Part shown: positions 37,200 to 45,277 of the stretch, piece after piece
How positions within the stretch are numbered: the stretch's first letter is position 1
Layout of the letters: every line of letters begins with the position of its first letter
Assembly: GCF_002240415.1 (NCBI RefSeq)
Contig: NZ_CP020028.1
Location: forward strand, 5,477,501 to 5,537,500
DNA from: Paenibacillus kribbensis
Lineage (GTDB): Bacteria > Bacillota > Bacilli > Paenibacillales > Paenibacillaceae
Direction of reading: 5' to 3'
DNA: 60,000 nt
Position numbers and translations under genes: made by a program
Notes under the pieces: generated by a model
The model's database searches: none
What the model saw: the letters and a program-made list of their open reading frames with translations, nothing else
Told to the model about the DNA's origin: nothing

Positions 37200-37324
37200 G
37201 CGTCACTAGGCCTCCATTTTCCGTCTTCACACTCTATTCTACACTACAAATATTTTAACTAATAATCTCGTGAAAGCAAACATATACATGCTGTAGATGC
37301 TTGTCAACGGGAGGTATCCATTGT

Positions 37325-39337
37325 ATGACCCCAGCACGCACCAAAATCGTTTTATTGTCTACACTAGCCCTCGGTCTCCTCGCAGGGACGTTATGGTTTG
37401 CCTGGCAGCCACAATCGTCATCCGATCCGCAATCCATAGGCCAACCAGCACGTGGCTCCCAGTCTGAGTCTGCGCTTGCGCCAGATACGGGCAAGCCTTC
37501 AGGGGCAAACATCCTGGCTGAGCTGCCTAAGAATCCTCCACAGCCTGCCTCAGAAATTCTCAGCAAAAGGGTGGTGGAGTATCACATTGATGTTTCCTTG
37601 GAAGAAGGACAGGTTTTGCGAGGTACAGAGACAATGACCTGGAAGCATCCGGGGAAGAAAACCGTGAACGATCTGTATCTCCATCTATACCCAAATGCCT
37701 TTTCTTCCATGGATACCACCTTTATGAAGGAATCCGGGGGCAAGCTGCGCGGAGACACCATGCCCAAGGACGGCTTCGGCTCCATGACGCTGACTGAGCT
37801 CAAGACGGAAGACGGCTTATCCCTTCTGCACCGTACTCAATATGTACAACCGGATGACGGTAACGCAAATGACCGCTCGCTCATGAAGGTACGTCTGCCC
37901 AAGCCGGTACGAGGTGGCGAAGAAATTACACTATATATGAAGTTTGAGGTCAAGCTGCCTGCCATTTTCGCACGGATGGGCGCGACAGATGATTTTGTAA
38001 TGGCAGGACAGTGGTTTCCCAAGCTCAGCGTTTATGAGACTGCAGGACAGCGCGGGCGTGCCGAGGAGGGCTGGAATCTCCATCAGTATCATGGCAACTC
38101 CGAGTTTTATGCCGATTTTGGAATTTACAGCATACGGATTCGAGTACCTGAAACGCACATCGTAGCCGCAACCGGTTTTCCCACTCGCGGAGCAGTCCGA
38201 CAAAATGGACAGAAAATATATCAATTTTATGCCGATGACGTGCACGATTTTGCCTGGGCCGCTTCACCCAACTTTGTAACCGTAGAAGAACCCTTTTCTT
38301 CTGCTGAAGTCCCCGGTGTCAAAATCAAGCTGTATCTCGACCCGTCGCACAAGGAACTCAAGGGACGCTATTTGAGCGCAGTCAAAGCCGCCCTTTCGTA
38401 TTACAGCAAATGGTACGGGCCTTATCCATACTCCACCCTGTCCATCGTGGTTCCACCCAAAACAGGCAATGGCGCCGGAGGTATGGAATATCCGACACTG
38501 ATCACGGCCGCCGCCGCAGATAACCTGAACCCCGGCTATAACCTGGAGCGGACATTAGTTCACGAAATTGGACATCAATATTTCTACGGGATGGTAGCCA
38601 ATAATGAATTTGAGGAACCGTGGCTGGATGAAGGCTTCACCTCCTATGCAGAGGAACGACTTATGGAGCAGGAATACGGGCTCACCCCCAACTTGCCGCT
38701 ACAATCAGGCCAGATAGCATCTCCTCAACCGCTAAACCGCGAGTCATGGAAGTATGGCTCCTCTGCAGCGTATGGGCAGAATGCCTACTCTCGAGGAAAG
38801 CTGGTACTGCAGGGCATTGAACGTCAGGTCGGAATAAAAAAAATGGATCGCATCATGCGCACTTACGTCCAGACGTACCGTTTCAAACATCCGTCATCAC
38901 AGGATTTTCAACGTATCGTTGAGAGAGTCACCGGACGCTCATGGAGCCACTATTTTGAACAATATGTATATGACGGCCAGATGGCGGACTTCTCGGTGGA
39001 TCGCATCACGAACCACAAGCTGGAGAAAGGATATGAAGCGGTCGTGACGCTGAGCAAAAAAGGTGCGGATTATCCCAAAATCCCCGTTCAATTTACCTTC
39101 AAGGATGGGACAACGATATTCAAGGCCTGGGACGGGGCGGGTAAAAGCACAACTTATCGGCTCAAGAGCGCCTCTCCCGTTTCATACGTGACCGTTGATC
39201 CGCTATATACCATTGCGCTGGAGAACAAGCATATCAACAATAGCCTGAAGGCCGAACTGAACGAAAGGCAGCAAACTCGTTGGAGCATAAGTGTAACCAA
39301 GCTGTTGGAGACACTGCTTGGAAGTCTGTCATGGTGA
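37325..39337 (+). CDS. M1 family metallopeptidase
   Basis: Zinc aminopeptidase-like enzyme, 670 aa. Signal or membrane anchor at 8-27, a long linker, then a beta-rich domain, GGMEYP (385-390), zinc motif HEIGH (413-417) and Glu436 in LDEGF 19 residues on. All metal ligands are present. The C-terminal domain (about 560-650) has a beta-sandwich form. Start ATG at 37325 follows GGGAGGT at 9 nt. A membrane protein gene follows 11 nt later, so they are probably co-transcribed. It may act at the outer face of the membrane. Confidence 0.9.
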   Translation: MTPARTKIVLLSTLALGLLAGTLWFAWQPQSSSDPQSIGQPARGSQSESALAPDTGKPSGANILAELPKNPPQPASEILSKRVVEYHIDVSLEEGQVLRGTETMTWKHPGKKTVNDLYLHLYPNAFSSMDTTFMKESGGKLRGDTMPKDGFGSMTLTELKTEDGLSLLHRTQYVQPDDGNANDRSLMKVRLPKPVRGGEEITLYMKFEVKLPAIFARMGATDDFVMAGQWFPKLSVYETAGQRGRAEEGWNLHQYHGNSEFYADFGIYSIRIRVPETHIVAATGFPTRGAVRQNGQKIYQFYADDVHDFAWAASPNFVTVEEPFSSAEVPGVKIKLYLDPSHKELKGRYLSAVKAALSYYSKWYGPYPYSTLSIVVPPKTGNGAGGMEYPTLITAAAADNLNPGYNLERTLVHEIGHQYFYGMVANNEFEEPWLDEGFTSYAEERLMEQEYGLTPNLPLQSGQIASPQPLNRESWKYGSSAAYGQNAYSRGKLVLQGIERQVGIKKMDRIMRTYVQTYRFKHPSSQDFQRIVERVTGRSWSHYFEQYVYDGQMADFSVDRITNHKLEKGYEAVVTLSKKGADYPKIPVQFTFKDGTTIFKAWDGAGKSTTYRLKSASPVSYVTVDPLYTIALENKHINNSLKAELNERQQTRWSISVTKLLETLLGSLSW

Positions 39338-39348
39338 GGTGTCTATAG

Positions 39349-40176
39349 ATGCGGACGGTTATAAAAGAAGGCTGGGCGCTTGTGCGCATACAATTTTATA
39401 TTGTCATTATTCTGTTTCTGTATCAGCTGCTGTGGGGAATATTTCTCTACAGGCTGGTGCAATCCGCCGTAATCCCGCTACTGCTGCGCTACCCCGATCA
39501 GGGGCATAACGAGTTGGGCAAGACCTTGTTCTGGATGGAAAGCCAAATTGCCCTCATGGACAACCGGGAAGTGCATATATACTTGTGGGTACTACTGGGA
39601 GCGACGGTGCTGCGTATGCTGATCACTCCCTTCATTAGAGCCGGAATATATCAAAGTCTGCATACCTATGCGACCGAGCCGCAAAGCCTGTCCTTCTTCC
39701 GTGGAATGAAACGCCATGGCTTGTCATCGCTGCTTTATTACATCATTGAGCTGGGACTATTACTGCTTCCCGCTATCTGGGTGATGCCGAGGCTCTACCC
39801 TATTGTAGCAGGAGCGCTACAATCTCCCTCTTACCTTCTGCATATGTTGCCATATGCCATCGGATGGATCGCATATGGCTGGTTCATCCGGCAGTGCATC
39901 CTGTACATGCAGTTGGGCACCGTCGGTGGTCACGCCATACTGTCGTCCTTGCTCGCCTTTTTTCGCCAGATCGTCCCAGCTATTGGCATATCATTTTTGC
40001 TGGGTGCTTGTGTGCTGCTTGTCTTCGCTCTATTCGGCACCGTAGCAATGATTTGGACGGGTATGCTGGCACTCATTCTCCAGCAATCGTATCATTTTGT
40101 TACCAGTCTGGTCAGACTGTGGCACATCAGCTCTCAATACCGGCTGTGGCATACCGATATTTCCAGCAGAAGCTGA
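39349..40176 (+). CDS. Integral membrane protein, unknown
   Basis: 275 aa with about five to six hydrophobic helices (roughly 10-40, 75-97, 125-155, 160-180, 205-240, 240-258). No family recognised. Follows the M1 peptidase by 11 nt on the same strand, so it may work with it. Start ATG 39349. A strong terminator follows at 40238. Confidence 0.7.
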   Translation: MRTVIKEGWALVRIQFYIVIILFLYQLLWGIFLYRLVQSAVIPLLLRYPDQGHNELGKTLFWMESQIALMDNREVHIYLWVLLGATVLRMLITPFIRAGIYQSLHTYATEPQSLSFFRGMKRHGLSSLLYYIIELGLLLLPAIWVMPRLYPIVAGALQSPSYLLHMLPYAIGWIAYGWFIRQCILYMQLGTVGGHAILSSLLAFFRQIVPAIGISFLLGACVLLVFALFGTVAMIWTGMLALILQQSYHFVTSLVRLWHISSQYRLWHTDISSRS

Positions 40177-40237
40177 GCTCTGTCGAAAAATCTCTGTTCA
40201 TTCCTACACAAACGGCACCTAACTGCATACTTTTAAC

Positions 40238-40276
40238 AAAATCTGTTCCTGAGATATCAGGGACAGATTTTTTTTG
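40238..40276 (+). terminator. Terminator after membrane protein gene
   Basis: AAAATCTGTTCCTGA pairs with TCAGGGACAGATTTT, loop GATA, then a long T-run. Very strong stem. Confidence 0.93.
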
Positions 40277-40297
40277 TAACTTTTTGCGATGAAACAT

Positions 40298-40326
40298 TTG
40301 CCAAAGCCAGCGGACTTTGTTACAAT
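40298..40326 (+). promoter_or_regulatory. Promoter of NlpC/P60 gene
   Basis: -35 TTGCCA (40298-40303), 17-bp spacer, -10 TACAAT (40321-40326); start near 40333, giving a 230-nt leader. The GNAT gene at 41292 has identical boxes at the same spacing. Confidence 0.85.
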
Positions 40327-40421
40327 AGTCGCAGTGAACTGATAGTAACAACTTTGTAATCTTTATTGTAACCTTTATCTCAAAAGCTCGTTATAGTGAA
40401 TACGCTCTCCAAGGTGCACAT

Positions 40422-40550
40422 CATAAGTTAAGCCTAATTCCTGGCACCTGGGAAGCGGGGGAACCAGTTTGGGTGAATTGATCTCGCAACAGAGTGGTCA
40501 TAGGGGAACCTTCTACCGAATCCTTAAGCTAACCTCGCAGGCATTGGAAG
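40422..40550 (+). promoter_or_regulatory. c-di-AMP riboswitch (ydaO/yuaA type)
   Basis: Matches the ydaO-yuaA element: GCCTAATTCC, GGGAAGCGGGGGAACC, GGGTGAAT, GGGGAACC and ACCGAATCC followed by GCTAACCTCGCAGGC, in the usual order. GCCT and AGGC could form P1. Known for controlling cell-wall hydrolases in Bacillus relatives. Ends are approximate. c-di-AMP binding would usually lower expression of the gene. Confidence 0.9.
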
Positions 40551-40563
40551 GGGTATATTTTTT

Positions 40564-41064
40564 TTGAAGAAGAAGCTAACGATCGCAGCCATGGGTCTTG
40601 CCATTGCCTTTACATCTTTTACATTCGGTGGCGGCAGTGCATATGCAGACTCTAAGATGGACCAGATCATCCAAGATGCCAAAGGAACAAGCTACAGAAG
40701 CGGAGGCACTACACTCGAAGGATTCGATTGCTCCGGCTTCACAATGTATGTATTTAACAAACTGGGAATTAAACTGCCGCATCAATCTGGTTCACAATTC
40801 AAAATGGGATCTTCCGTATCCCGCGATGAAATGAGACCTGGAGATCTGGTGTTCTTTAACACAACAGGAAGAGGCATTTCCCATGTAGGTATCTTCGTAG
40901 GTGAAGGGAAATTCGCTCACTCCTCGTCTTCACGTGGTGTAGTAGTTAGCTCACTGAACGAAAATTATTATGCTAACCGTTATGTCGGTGCAAAAAGAAT
41001 CATGAGCACTGACGCTTACCACGCCGTAGCTTCTGAAACTCCTGATGACGACAATGTAGAATAA
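40564..41064 (+). CDS. NlpC/P60 cell wall hydrolase, secreted
   Basis: 166 aa. Signal peptide 1-28 (KKK, hydrophobic core, AYA-D). The rest is one NlpC/P60 domain with Cys56 (FDCSGF), His107 (SHVGIFVG) and His119 (FAHSSS). Such enzymes cut D-glutamyl-diamino acid bonds in peptidoglycan. Start TTG at 40564 follows GGAAGGGG; the TTG ends a run of eight T residues. The internal ATG at codon 10 would remove the signal start. It is controlled by a c-di-AMP riboswitch and terminates at 41090. Confidence 0.9.
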   Translation: MKKKLTIAAMGLAIAFTSFTFGGGSAYADSKMDQIIQDAKGTSYRSGGTTLEGFDCSGFTMYVFNKLGIKLPHQSGSQFKMGSSVSRDEMRPGDLVFFNTTGRGISHVGIFVGEGKFAHSSSSRGVVVSSLNENYYANRYVGAKRIMSTDAYHAVASETPDDDNVE

Positions 41065-41089
41065 CTGACGCATAGCAAGCTAACCTTAG

Positions 41090-41129
41090 CCGCAATTTGA
41101 TTCTGGCCGGAATCGAATTGCGGTTTTTT
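41090..41129 (+). terminator. Terminator of NlpC/P60 gene
   Basis: CCGCAATT pairs with AATTGCGG around an inner imperfect stem, followed by TTTTTT. Confidence 0.9.
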
Positions 41130-41217
41130 ATGTCCCCAACATCAGCAATGATTATGATTACTAACGAACTGACATCTCAAAAGGTTTCAATTTTAGCGAA
41201 CGAGAAAGTAAACACGC

Positions 41218-41246
41218 TTGCCATTCCTCTGTAACTTGTCTACAAT
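41218..41246 (+). promoter_or_regulatory. Promoter of GNAT gene
   Basis: -35 TTGCCA (41218-41223), 17-bp spacer, -10 TACAAT (41241-41246). The leader to 41292 is short. Confidence 0.75.
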
Positions 41247-41291
41247 CTGTTGTTAACAGTTTAAGTACCTGTAAAAGGAGGATGTGAAGAC

Positions 41292-41798
41292 ATGCCTGCC
41301 TCAATATCTAACTTTCGGATCGTACCGATGGACGAGCATCAGGCAGCTGCAATCTGTGAATGGCGCTATGATCCACCCTACAATATCTACGGCTGGCTGC
41401 CCTGGGAACAAATGAAGGCGCTGGAAGTCGAATTTGGGAATCCCACACTTCGCCAAGAGCAATATGTTGCCGTATTGGATGAGGAGGGCAAGCTGACGGG
41501 ATTTGCGCAATATTTCCCTATGGTTGGTGTAACCCGGCTGGGTCTTGGAATGCATCCCGACAGATGCGGACAAGGCAGGGGTTCCGATTTTGTCCGTGCG
41601 ATTGCTGAGGAAGCCAGACGGCGCAATCCGCAGAATGAAATTGATCTGGAGGTGCTCACCTGGAATGAGCGCGCCATCCGGGCCTACAAGGCAGCTGGAT
41701 TTGAGCTTACAGATACCTATGAACGACTGACTCCGGATGGCAAAAAGCCATTTTATTGTATGGTATATCAGCCCGACCACCAGAGCCAGGCTCTATGA
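41292..41798 (+). CDS. GNAT family N-acetyltransferase
   Basis: 168-aa acetyl-CoA dependent acetyltransferase. The fold has the beta strands around EEGKLTGFAQYFP, then LGLGMHPDRCGQGRGSDFV, where the acetyl-CoA site lies, and VLTWNERAIRAYKAAGFE. Substrate unknown. Start ATG at 41292 follows AAAGGAGGATG. Single gene with own promoter and terminator. Confidence 0.85.
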   Translation: MPASISNFRIVPMDEHQAAAICEWRYDPPYNIYGWLPWEQMKALEVEFGNPTLRQEQYVAVLDEEGKLTGFAQYFPMVGVTRLGLGMHPDRCGQGRGSDFVRAIAEEARRRNPQNEIDLEVLTWNERAIRAYKAAGFELTDTYERLTPDGKKPFYCMVYQPDHQSQAL

Positions 41799-41852
41799 TA
41801 AAAGCGCCTTCGGCATACAACTTCTCTGTTGTATAGCGAAGGCGCTTTTATC
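41797..41852. terminator. Bidirectional terminator, GNAT / pterin dehydratase
   Basis: GATAAAAGCGCCTTCG pairs with CGAAGGCGCTTTTATC, with an inner ATACAAC/GTTGTAT stem. Convergent genes on both sides. Confidence 0.92.
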
Positions 41853-41891
41853 ATCATCCAGCAGATCATTACTGACTTAATGACTGCATGC

Positions 41892-42191
41892 TTAATGACT
41901 GCTACGCATTTTCTCAAAAGCTTCATTATATTGTTGGGCTTCCTTAATATCCACGGCCATAATACCGCCATCATCCCATGAGGTCAAACGCAAAGTCACG
42001 GTCTTGTAATCAATCGTAATAAACGGATGATGATTGAATGCTTCAGATATAGCAGCAACCTCATCCACGAATGCAATCCCTTTCATAAAACTGGAAAAAT
42101 TATATTTCCGAACGATCCAACGTCCTTCCTCCAGTTCCCAGCCCTCCAATTTCTCCAGATGTGCTTCAATCTCTTCTTGTGTAAAAGGCAT
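41892..42191 (-). CDS. 4a-hydroxytetrahydrobiopterin dehydratase (PCD)
   Basis: Dehydrates the pterin-4a-carbinolamine made by aromatic amino acid hydroxylases or related reactions. 99 aa. Signature AFNHHPFITIDYKTVTLRLTSW with His54-His55 and Trp72-Asp73. Start ATG at 42191 follows GGGAGGAG; the longer in-frame ORF start (42209) is not preferred. No obvious hydroxylase is near. Confidence 0.9.
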   Translation of the reverse strand: MPFTQEEIEAHLEKLEGWELEEGRWIVRKYNFSSFMKGIAFVDEVAAISEAFNHHPFITIDYKTVTLRLTSWDDGGIMAVDIKEAQQYNEAFEKMRSSH

Positions 42192-42305
42192 ATTACGACT
42201 CCTCCCCATTTATACGGAAGCCTTTCAGCCGCTTATGCGGCCAAAACTACAATATAGTGGTGTACATATTACCACGGCCCCGTTGATAAATCCATAAGAT
42301 GGCCT

Positions 42306-42599
42306 TCAGATTAAAGGGACCGACGTTAGCTCCTCATCTCCAATGAGAACATAGATCCGGTGCTGCTCTGGCTCATAGATCACAACGCCGCTGCCCACAG
42401 TAATGACAGGCTCTGTACCCAGCGCATAAAACAAATCCTCCGCCAACGCCTCGTTGACCTCCTGACGTCCCGCCGGGTCCAGCCTGTCCCAATCTTCTGC
42501 TTCCATTTCGAAAAATTCATAGCTGTCTGGAATGCGGCCTACAGCCTCTGTCAATTCGTTCAAAATTTGTTCATACTCCCGCCCATGCTTCACTCCCAT
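42306..42599 (-). CDS. Hypothetical acidic protein
   Basis: 97 aa, acidic (many Glu/Asp), no signal or membrane segment. Contains a helix-rich N-terminal half (EYEQILNELTEAVGRIPDSY) and a beta-like C-terminal end (VITVGSGVVIYEPEQHRIYVLI). Not recognised. ATG at 42599 follows GGAGGAAACGG. Next to the motAB operon, divergent from it. Confidence 0.55.
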   Translation of the reverse strand: MGVKHGREYEQILNELTEAVGRIPDSYEFFEMEAEDWDRLDPAGRQEVNEALAEDLFYALGTEPVITVGSGVVIYEPEQHRIYVLIGDEELTSVPLI

Positions 42600-42664
42600 G
42601 CCGTTTCCTCCAATTGTTCCGCCATGCAATACATAATCACCTTATTATACCGGAAATTCGTACT

Positions 42665-42691
42665 TAACAAAAAAGGGAGTTTTGTCGATAA
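42665..42691 (+). promoter_or_regulatory. Sigma-D-like promoter of motAB
   Basis: TAAC (42665-42668), 15-bp spacer, GTCGATAA (42684-42691), close to the sigma-D consensus TAAA-N15-GCCGATAA. About 95 nt before motA. Confidence 0.65.
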
Positions 42692-42786
42692 ATATTATAA
42701 TCCGTCTCATAATGACACGCTTGGGGCAAGGACGACCCCGGCGGCATGAAAGGATTCAAAATCTATTCTCATGGATGAGGTGTATC

Positions 42787-43581
42787 ATGCAAATTACAAC
42801 CATTATTGGACTTGTGCTCGGGCTTTTGTCACTGGTCGTCGGGATGATCCTGAAGGGCGCGCCAGTCGTCAACTTGGTCAACAATCCCGCTGCTTACATG
42901 ATTATTTTTGTCGGAACAGCAGCAAGTATATTCATGGCGTTTCCGATGGACGACATGAAACGGGTGCCAAAGCTGTTTAAAATTATTTTCACCCAGCAGA
43001 AATTGCTGGATCGCAAGGAGCTTATCACTACATTTACCGAATGGGCATCCATTACCCGTCGTGAAGGTCTGCTCGCGTTGGAATCCAAGGTCGAAGAGAT
43101 CGACGATCCCTTTATGCGCGGCGGTATGCGTATGATTATCGATGGTAATGATCAGGAGTTCGTACGCGATGTTCTGATGGAAGACATTAACGCTACCGAA
43201 GATAGACACCGCGCCGGCGCACTGATTTTCTCCCAGGCTGGTATGTATGCTCCAACCCTTGGGGTTCTCGGTGCGGTCGTAGGTCTGATCGCGGCATTGG
43301 CCGACCTTAGTGACATGGAAAAGCTGTCTCACGCCATCGCTGCAGCCTTTATCGCAACGTTGCTGGGTATATTTACTGGTTATGTCCTGTGGCATCCAAT
43401 GTCAAATAAGCTGAAACGACTCTCCAAAAAAGAGGTTGAGTTGAAGCTGATGATGGTCGAAGGCTTGCTCTCGATCCAATCGGGTATCTCTACCATTGCC
43501 ATCAGCCAAAAGCTGGCGATCTTCTTAACTCCTACCGAACGGGCTAGTATGACCCAGAAGGATGGCGATTCCAGTGAGTAA
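42787..43581 (+). CDS. motA: Flagellar motor stator protein MotA
   Basis: Stator subunit of the flagellar motor, 264 aa. Four membrane helices (about 3-22, 33-52, 145-170, 180-205), a cytoplasmic loop with charged residues, and the conserved PTLGVLGAVVGLIAALADL region. Start ATG at 42787 follows GAGGTG; upstream in-frame codons to 42682 lie in the promoter. Followed directly by motB (GTG overlaps the stop region). Confidence 0.95.
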   Translation: MQITTIIGLVLGLLSLVVGMILKGAPVVNLVNNPAAYMIIFVGTAASIFMAFPMDDMKRVPKLFKIIFTQQKLLDRKELITTFTEWASITRREGLLALESKVEEIDDPFMRGGMRMIIDGNDQEFVRDVLMEDINATEDRHRAGALIFSQAGMYAPTLGVLGAVVGLIAALADLSDMEKLSHAIAAAFIATLLGIFTGYVLWHPMSNKLKRLSKKEVELKLMMVEGLLSIQSGISTIAISQKLAIFLTPTERASMTQKDGDSSE

Positions 43582-44401
43582 AAAAAGACATGAACCGCAT
43601 GAAGAACATGCAGACGAAAGCTGGCTGTTGCCATATTCCGACTTAATGACCCTTCTGCTGGCACTATTCATCGTCTTATTCGGTATGAGCTCGCTGGATG
43701 CCAAAAAATTCGAAACTATGGCTCAATCCCTGAGTGCGGCTTTTAGCGGCGGCACAGGCGTGCTGGATCAATCGGCTGCCAATCCGTCGTCACAATCCAT
43801 GGATATGGGCAAAAATAAAGAACAGGTATCCCAACCCCTAAAATCCAAAGCCACTTCTACCTCTGAACTGCAAAAGCAGCTCGCCCAGCGGGAAGAGGAA
43901 GAATTAAAGAAGCTTAAAAAGCAAATGGATCAGTATATTCAAGATAACGGCCTGTCTCCACTGCTGAACACCAAGCTGAACCAATCCCAGCTAATGATCA
44001 CTATTAGCGATAATGCCTTATTTTCATCAGGGCAGGCCGAAGTTAAGCCGGAAGCGAGAAAGCTGGCCAAGTCAATTTCCGACATGCTCCAGCAGTTTCC
44101 AGGCTATGATGTGATCGTATCGGGTCATACAGATAATGTTCCCATCTCCAACAGCCAGTTTCCGTCCAATTTTGATTTGAGCGCCAAGCGCTCACTGAAT
44201 TTCTTGCGTATATTGTTGCTCAATCCGCAGCTCGACCCAACCAAGTTTGTATCTATCGGTTATGGCGAGTATCGCCCAATAGCGAGTAACCAAGATGGTC
44301 AAGGACGCGCAAAAAACCGCCGTGTTGAGATTTCCGTTCTCCGCAAATATCAGAACGGTACACAAGTTATTAGCCCTACCTCAAGTGCGAGTGAAGGTTG
44401 A
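43574..44401 (+). CDS. motB: Flagellar motor stator protein MotB
   Basis: Stator partner that anchors the motor to peptidoglycan, 275 aa from GTG 43574. A short basic N-terminus leads to one membrane helix with the proton-channel Asp (PYSDLMTLLLALF, residue 23 from this start), a Gln/Lys-rich linker, and an OmpA-like peptidoglycan domain with SGHTDNVPI and GYGEYRPIAS and NRRVEI. The GTG start matches the MotB N-terminus; an ATG 4 codons upstream has its Shine-Dalgarno too close. A terminator follows. Confidence 0.95.
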   Translation: MSKKRHEPHEEHADESWLLPYSDLMTLLLALFIVLFGMSSLDAKKFETMAQSLSAAFSGGTGVLDQSAANPSSQSMDMGKNKEQVSQPLKSKATSTSELQKQLAQREEEELKKLKKQMDQYIQDNGLSPLLNTKLNQSQLMITISDNALFSSGQAEVKPEARKLAKSISDMLQQFPGYDVIVSGHTDNVPISNSQFPSNFDLSAKRSLNFLRILLLNPQLDPTKFVSIGYGEYRPIASNQDGQGRAKNRRVEISVLRKYQNGTQVISPTSSASEG

Positions 44402-44422
44402 TCATGCATATGTTATATGAGC

Positions 44423-44464
44423 AAAGGCACCGCCGCATTTTCTATGCAGCTGGTGCCTTTTGGT
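44423..44464 (+). terminator. Terminator of motAB
   Basis: AAAGGCACC pairs with GGTGCCTTT with an inner GC(C)GCA/TGCAG stem, T-run on the plus strand. About 22 nt after motB. Confidence 0.85.
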
Positions 44465-44525
44465 TTAGCGATTCATGTAGCTGCCCTGTCCTCATGGGCT
44501 GTAGGCTGCGAGAAGCCCCTCTGGC

Positions 44526-45227
44526 TTAGCTAAGCGTATAATCGAGCATCTGACCAAGCTCCTGCTTTTCAGCCTCTGTCAGGTCGCGCCAGGCGCCTTT
44601 CTGGAGCGATCCCAATCGAATGTTCATGATCCGCAGTCGCTGCAGCTTTTGGACTTCATAGCCGAAAGCAGCACACATCCGCCGGATTTGACGATTCTTC
44701 CCTTCCGTCAGGATAATACGGAATACATACTCTGATACACGCGTCACCTCACAAGGCAGCGTCCGCTGGCCGAGTATTTTTACACCACTGGACATCCCCT
44801 GCACAAAAGATAATGTGACGGGACGATCCACCGTTACGATATATTCCTTCTCATGCTTGCCTTCGGCCCGTAAAATCTTATTCACAATGTCCCCATCATT
44901 GGTAAGTAAAATGAGACCTTCTGAATCCTTGTCCAGACGTCCGATTGGGAATATCCGCTGTGGGTGTCCCACAAAATCGACAATGTTGCCTCTAATGTGA
45001 CTCTCTGTTGTGCTGGTTATTCCAACCGGCTTGTTCAATGCAATATATACATGATTGGACTTCTCGCGTAATGGCTTGCCGTTCACGCGAACGTCATCGC
45101 CTTCCTCCGCCTGGCTGCCCAGCACTGCCACTTCACCATTAATCGTCACGCGGCCGCTCTCTACCAGCTTGTCCGCCTCACGACGCGAGCAAAAGCCGGT
45201 TTCGCTGATAAACTTGTTAATGCGCAA
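44526..45227 (-). CDS. rluF: 23S rRNA pseudouridine synthase (RluF-like)
   Basis: RsuA/RluF family pseudouridine synthase, 233 aa. N-terminal S4 RNA-binding domain (1-60), then the catalytic domain with RIFPIGRLDKDSEGLILLTNDG (catalytic Asp99). The LILTEGKNRQIRRMC motif fits E. coli RluF, which modifies 23S U2604. Start ATG 45227. Downstream of a sensor kinase gene on the same strand (50-nt gap). Target assignment rests on resemblance. Confidence 0.88.
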   Translation of the reverse strand: MRINKFISETGFCSRREADKLVESGRVTINGEVAVLGSQAEEGDDVRVNGKPLREKSNHVYIALNKPVGITSTTESHIRGNIVDFVGHPQRIFPIGRLDKDSEGLILLTNDGDIVNKILRAEGKHEKEYIVTVDRPVTLSFVQGMSSGVKILGQRTLPCEVTRVSEYVFRIILTEGKNRQIRRMCAAFGYEVQKLQRLRIMNIRLGSLQKGAWRDLTEAEKQELGQMLDYTLS

Positions 45228-45277
45228 CCTGTGTACCCTCCATTTCTACTGTCACGCTTCCTCCTGCGTCCATCCCG

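Larger units (their letters stand above)
40177..40563 (+). other. 387-nt intergenic region with terminator, promoter and riboswitch
   Basis: Ends the M1/membrane-protein transcript (40238-40276) and then carries the promoter (40298-40326) and c-di-AMP riboswitch of the NlpC/P60 gene. Between 40333 and 40420 is the leader 5' part with no clear further element. Confidence 0.8.
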
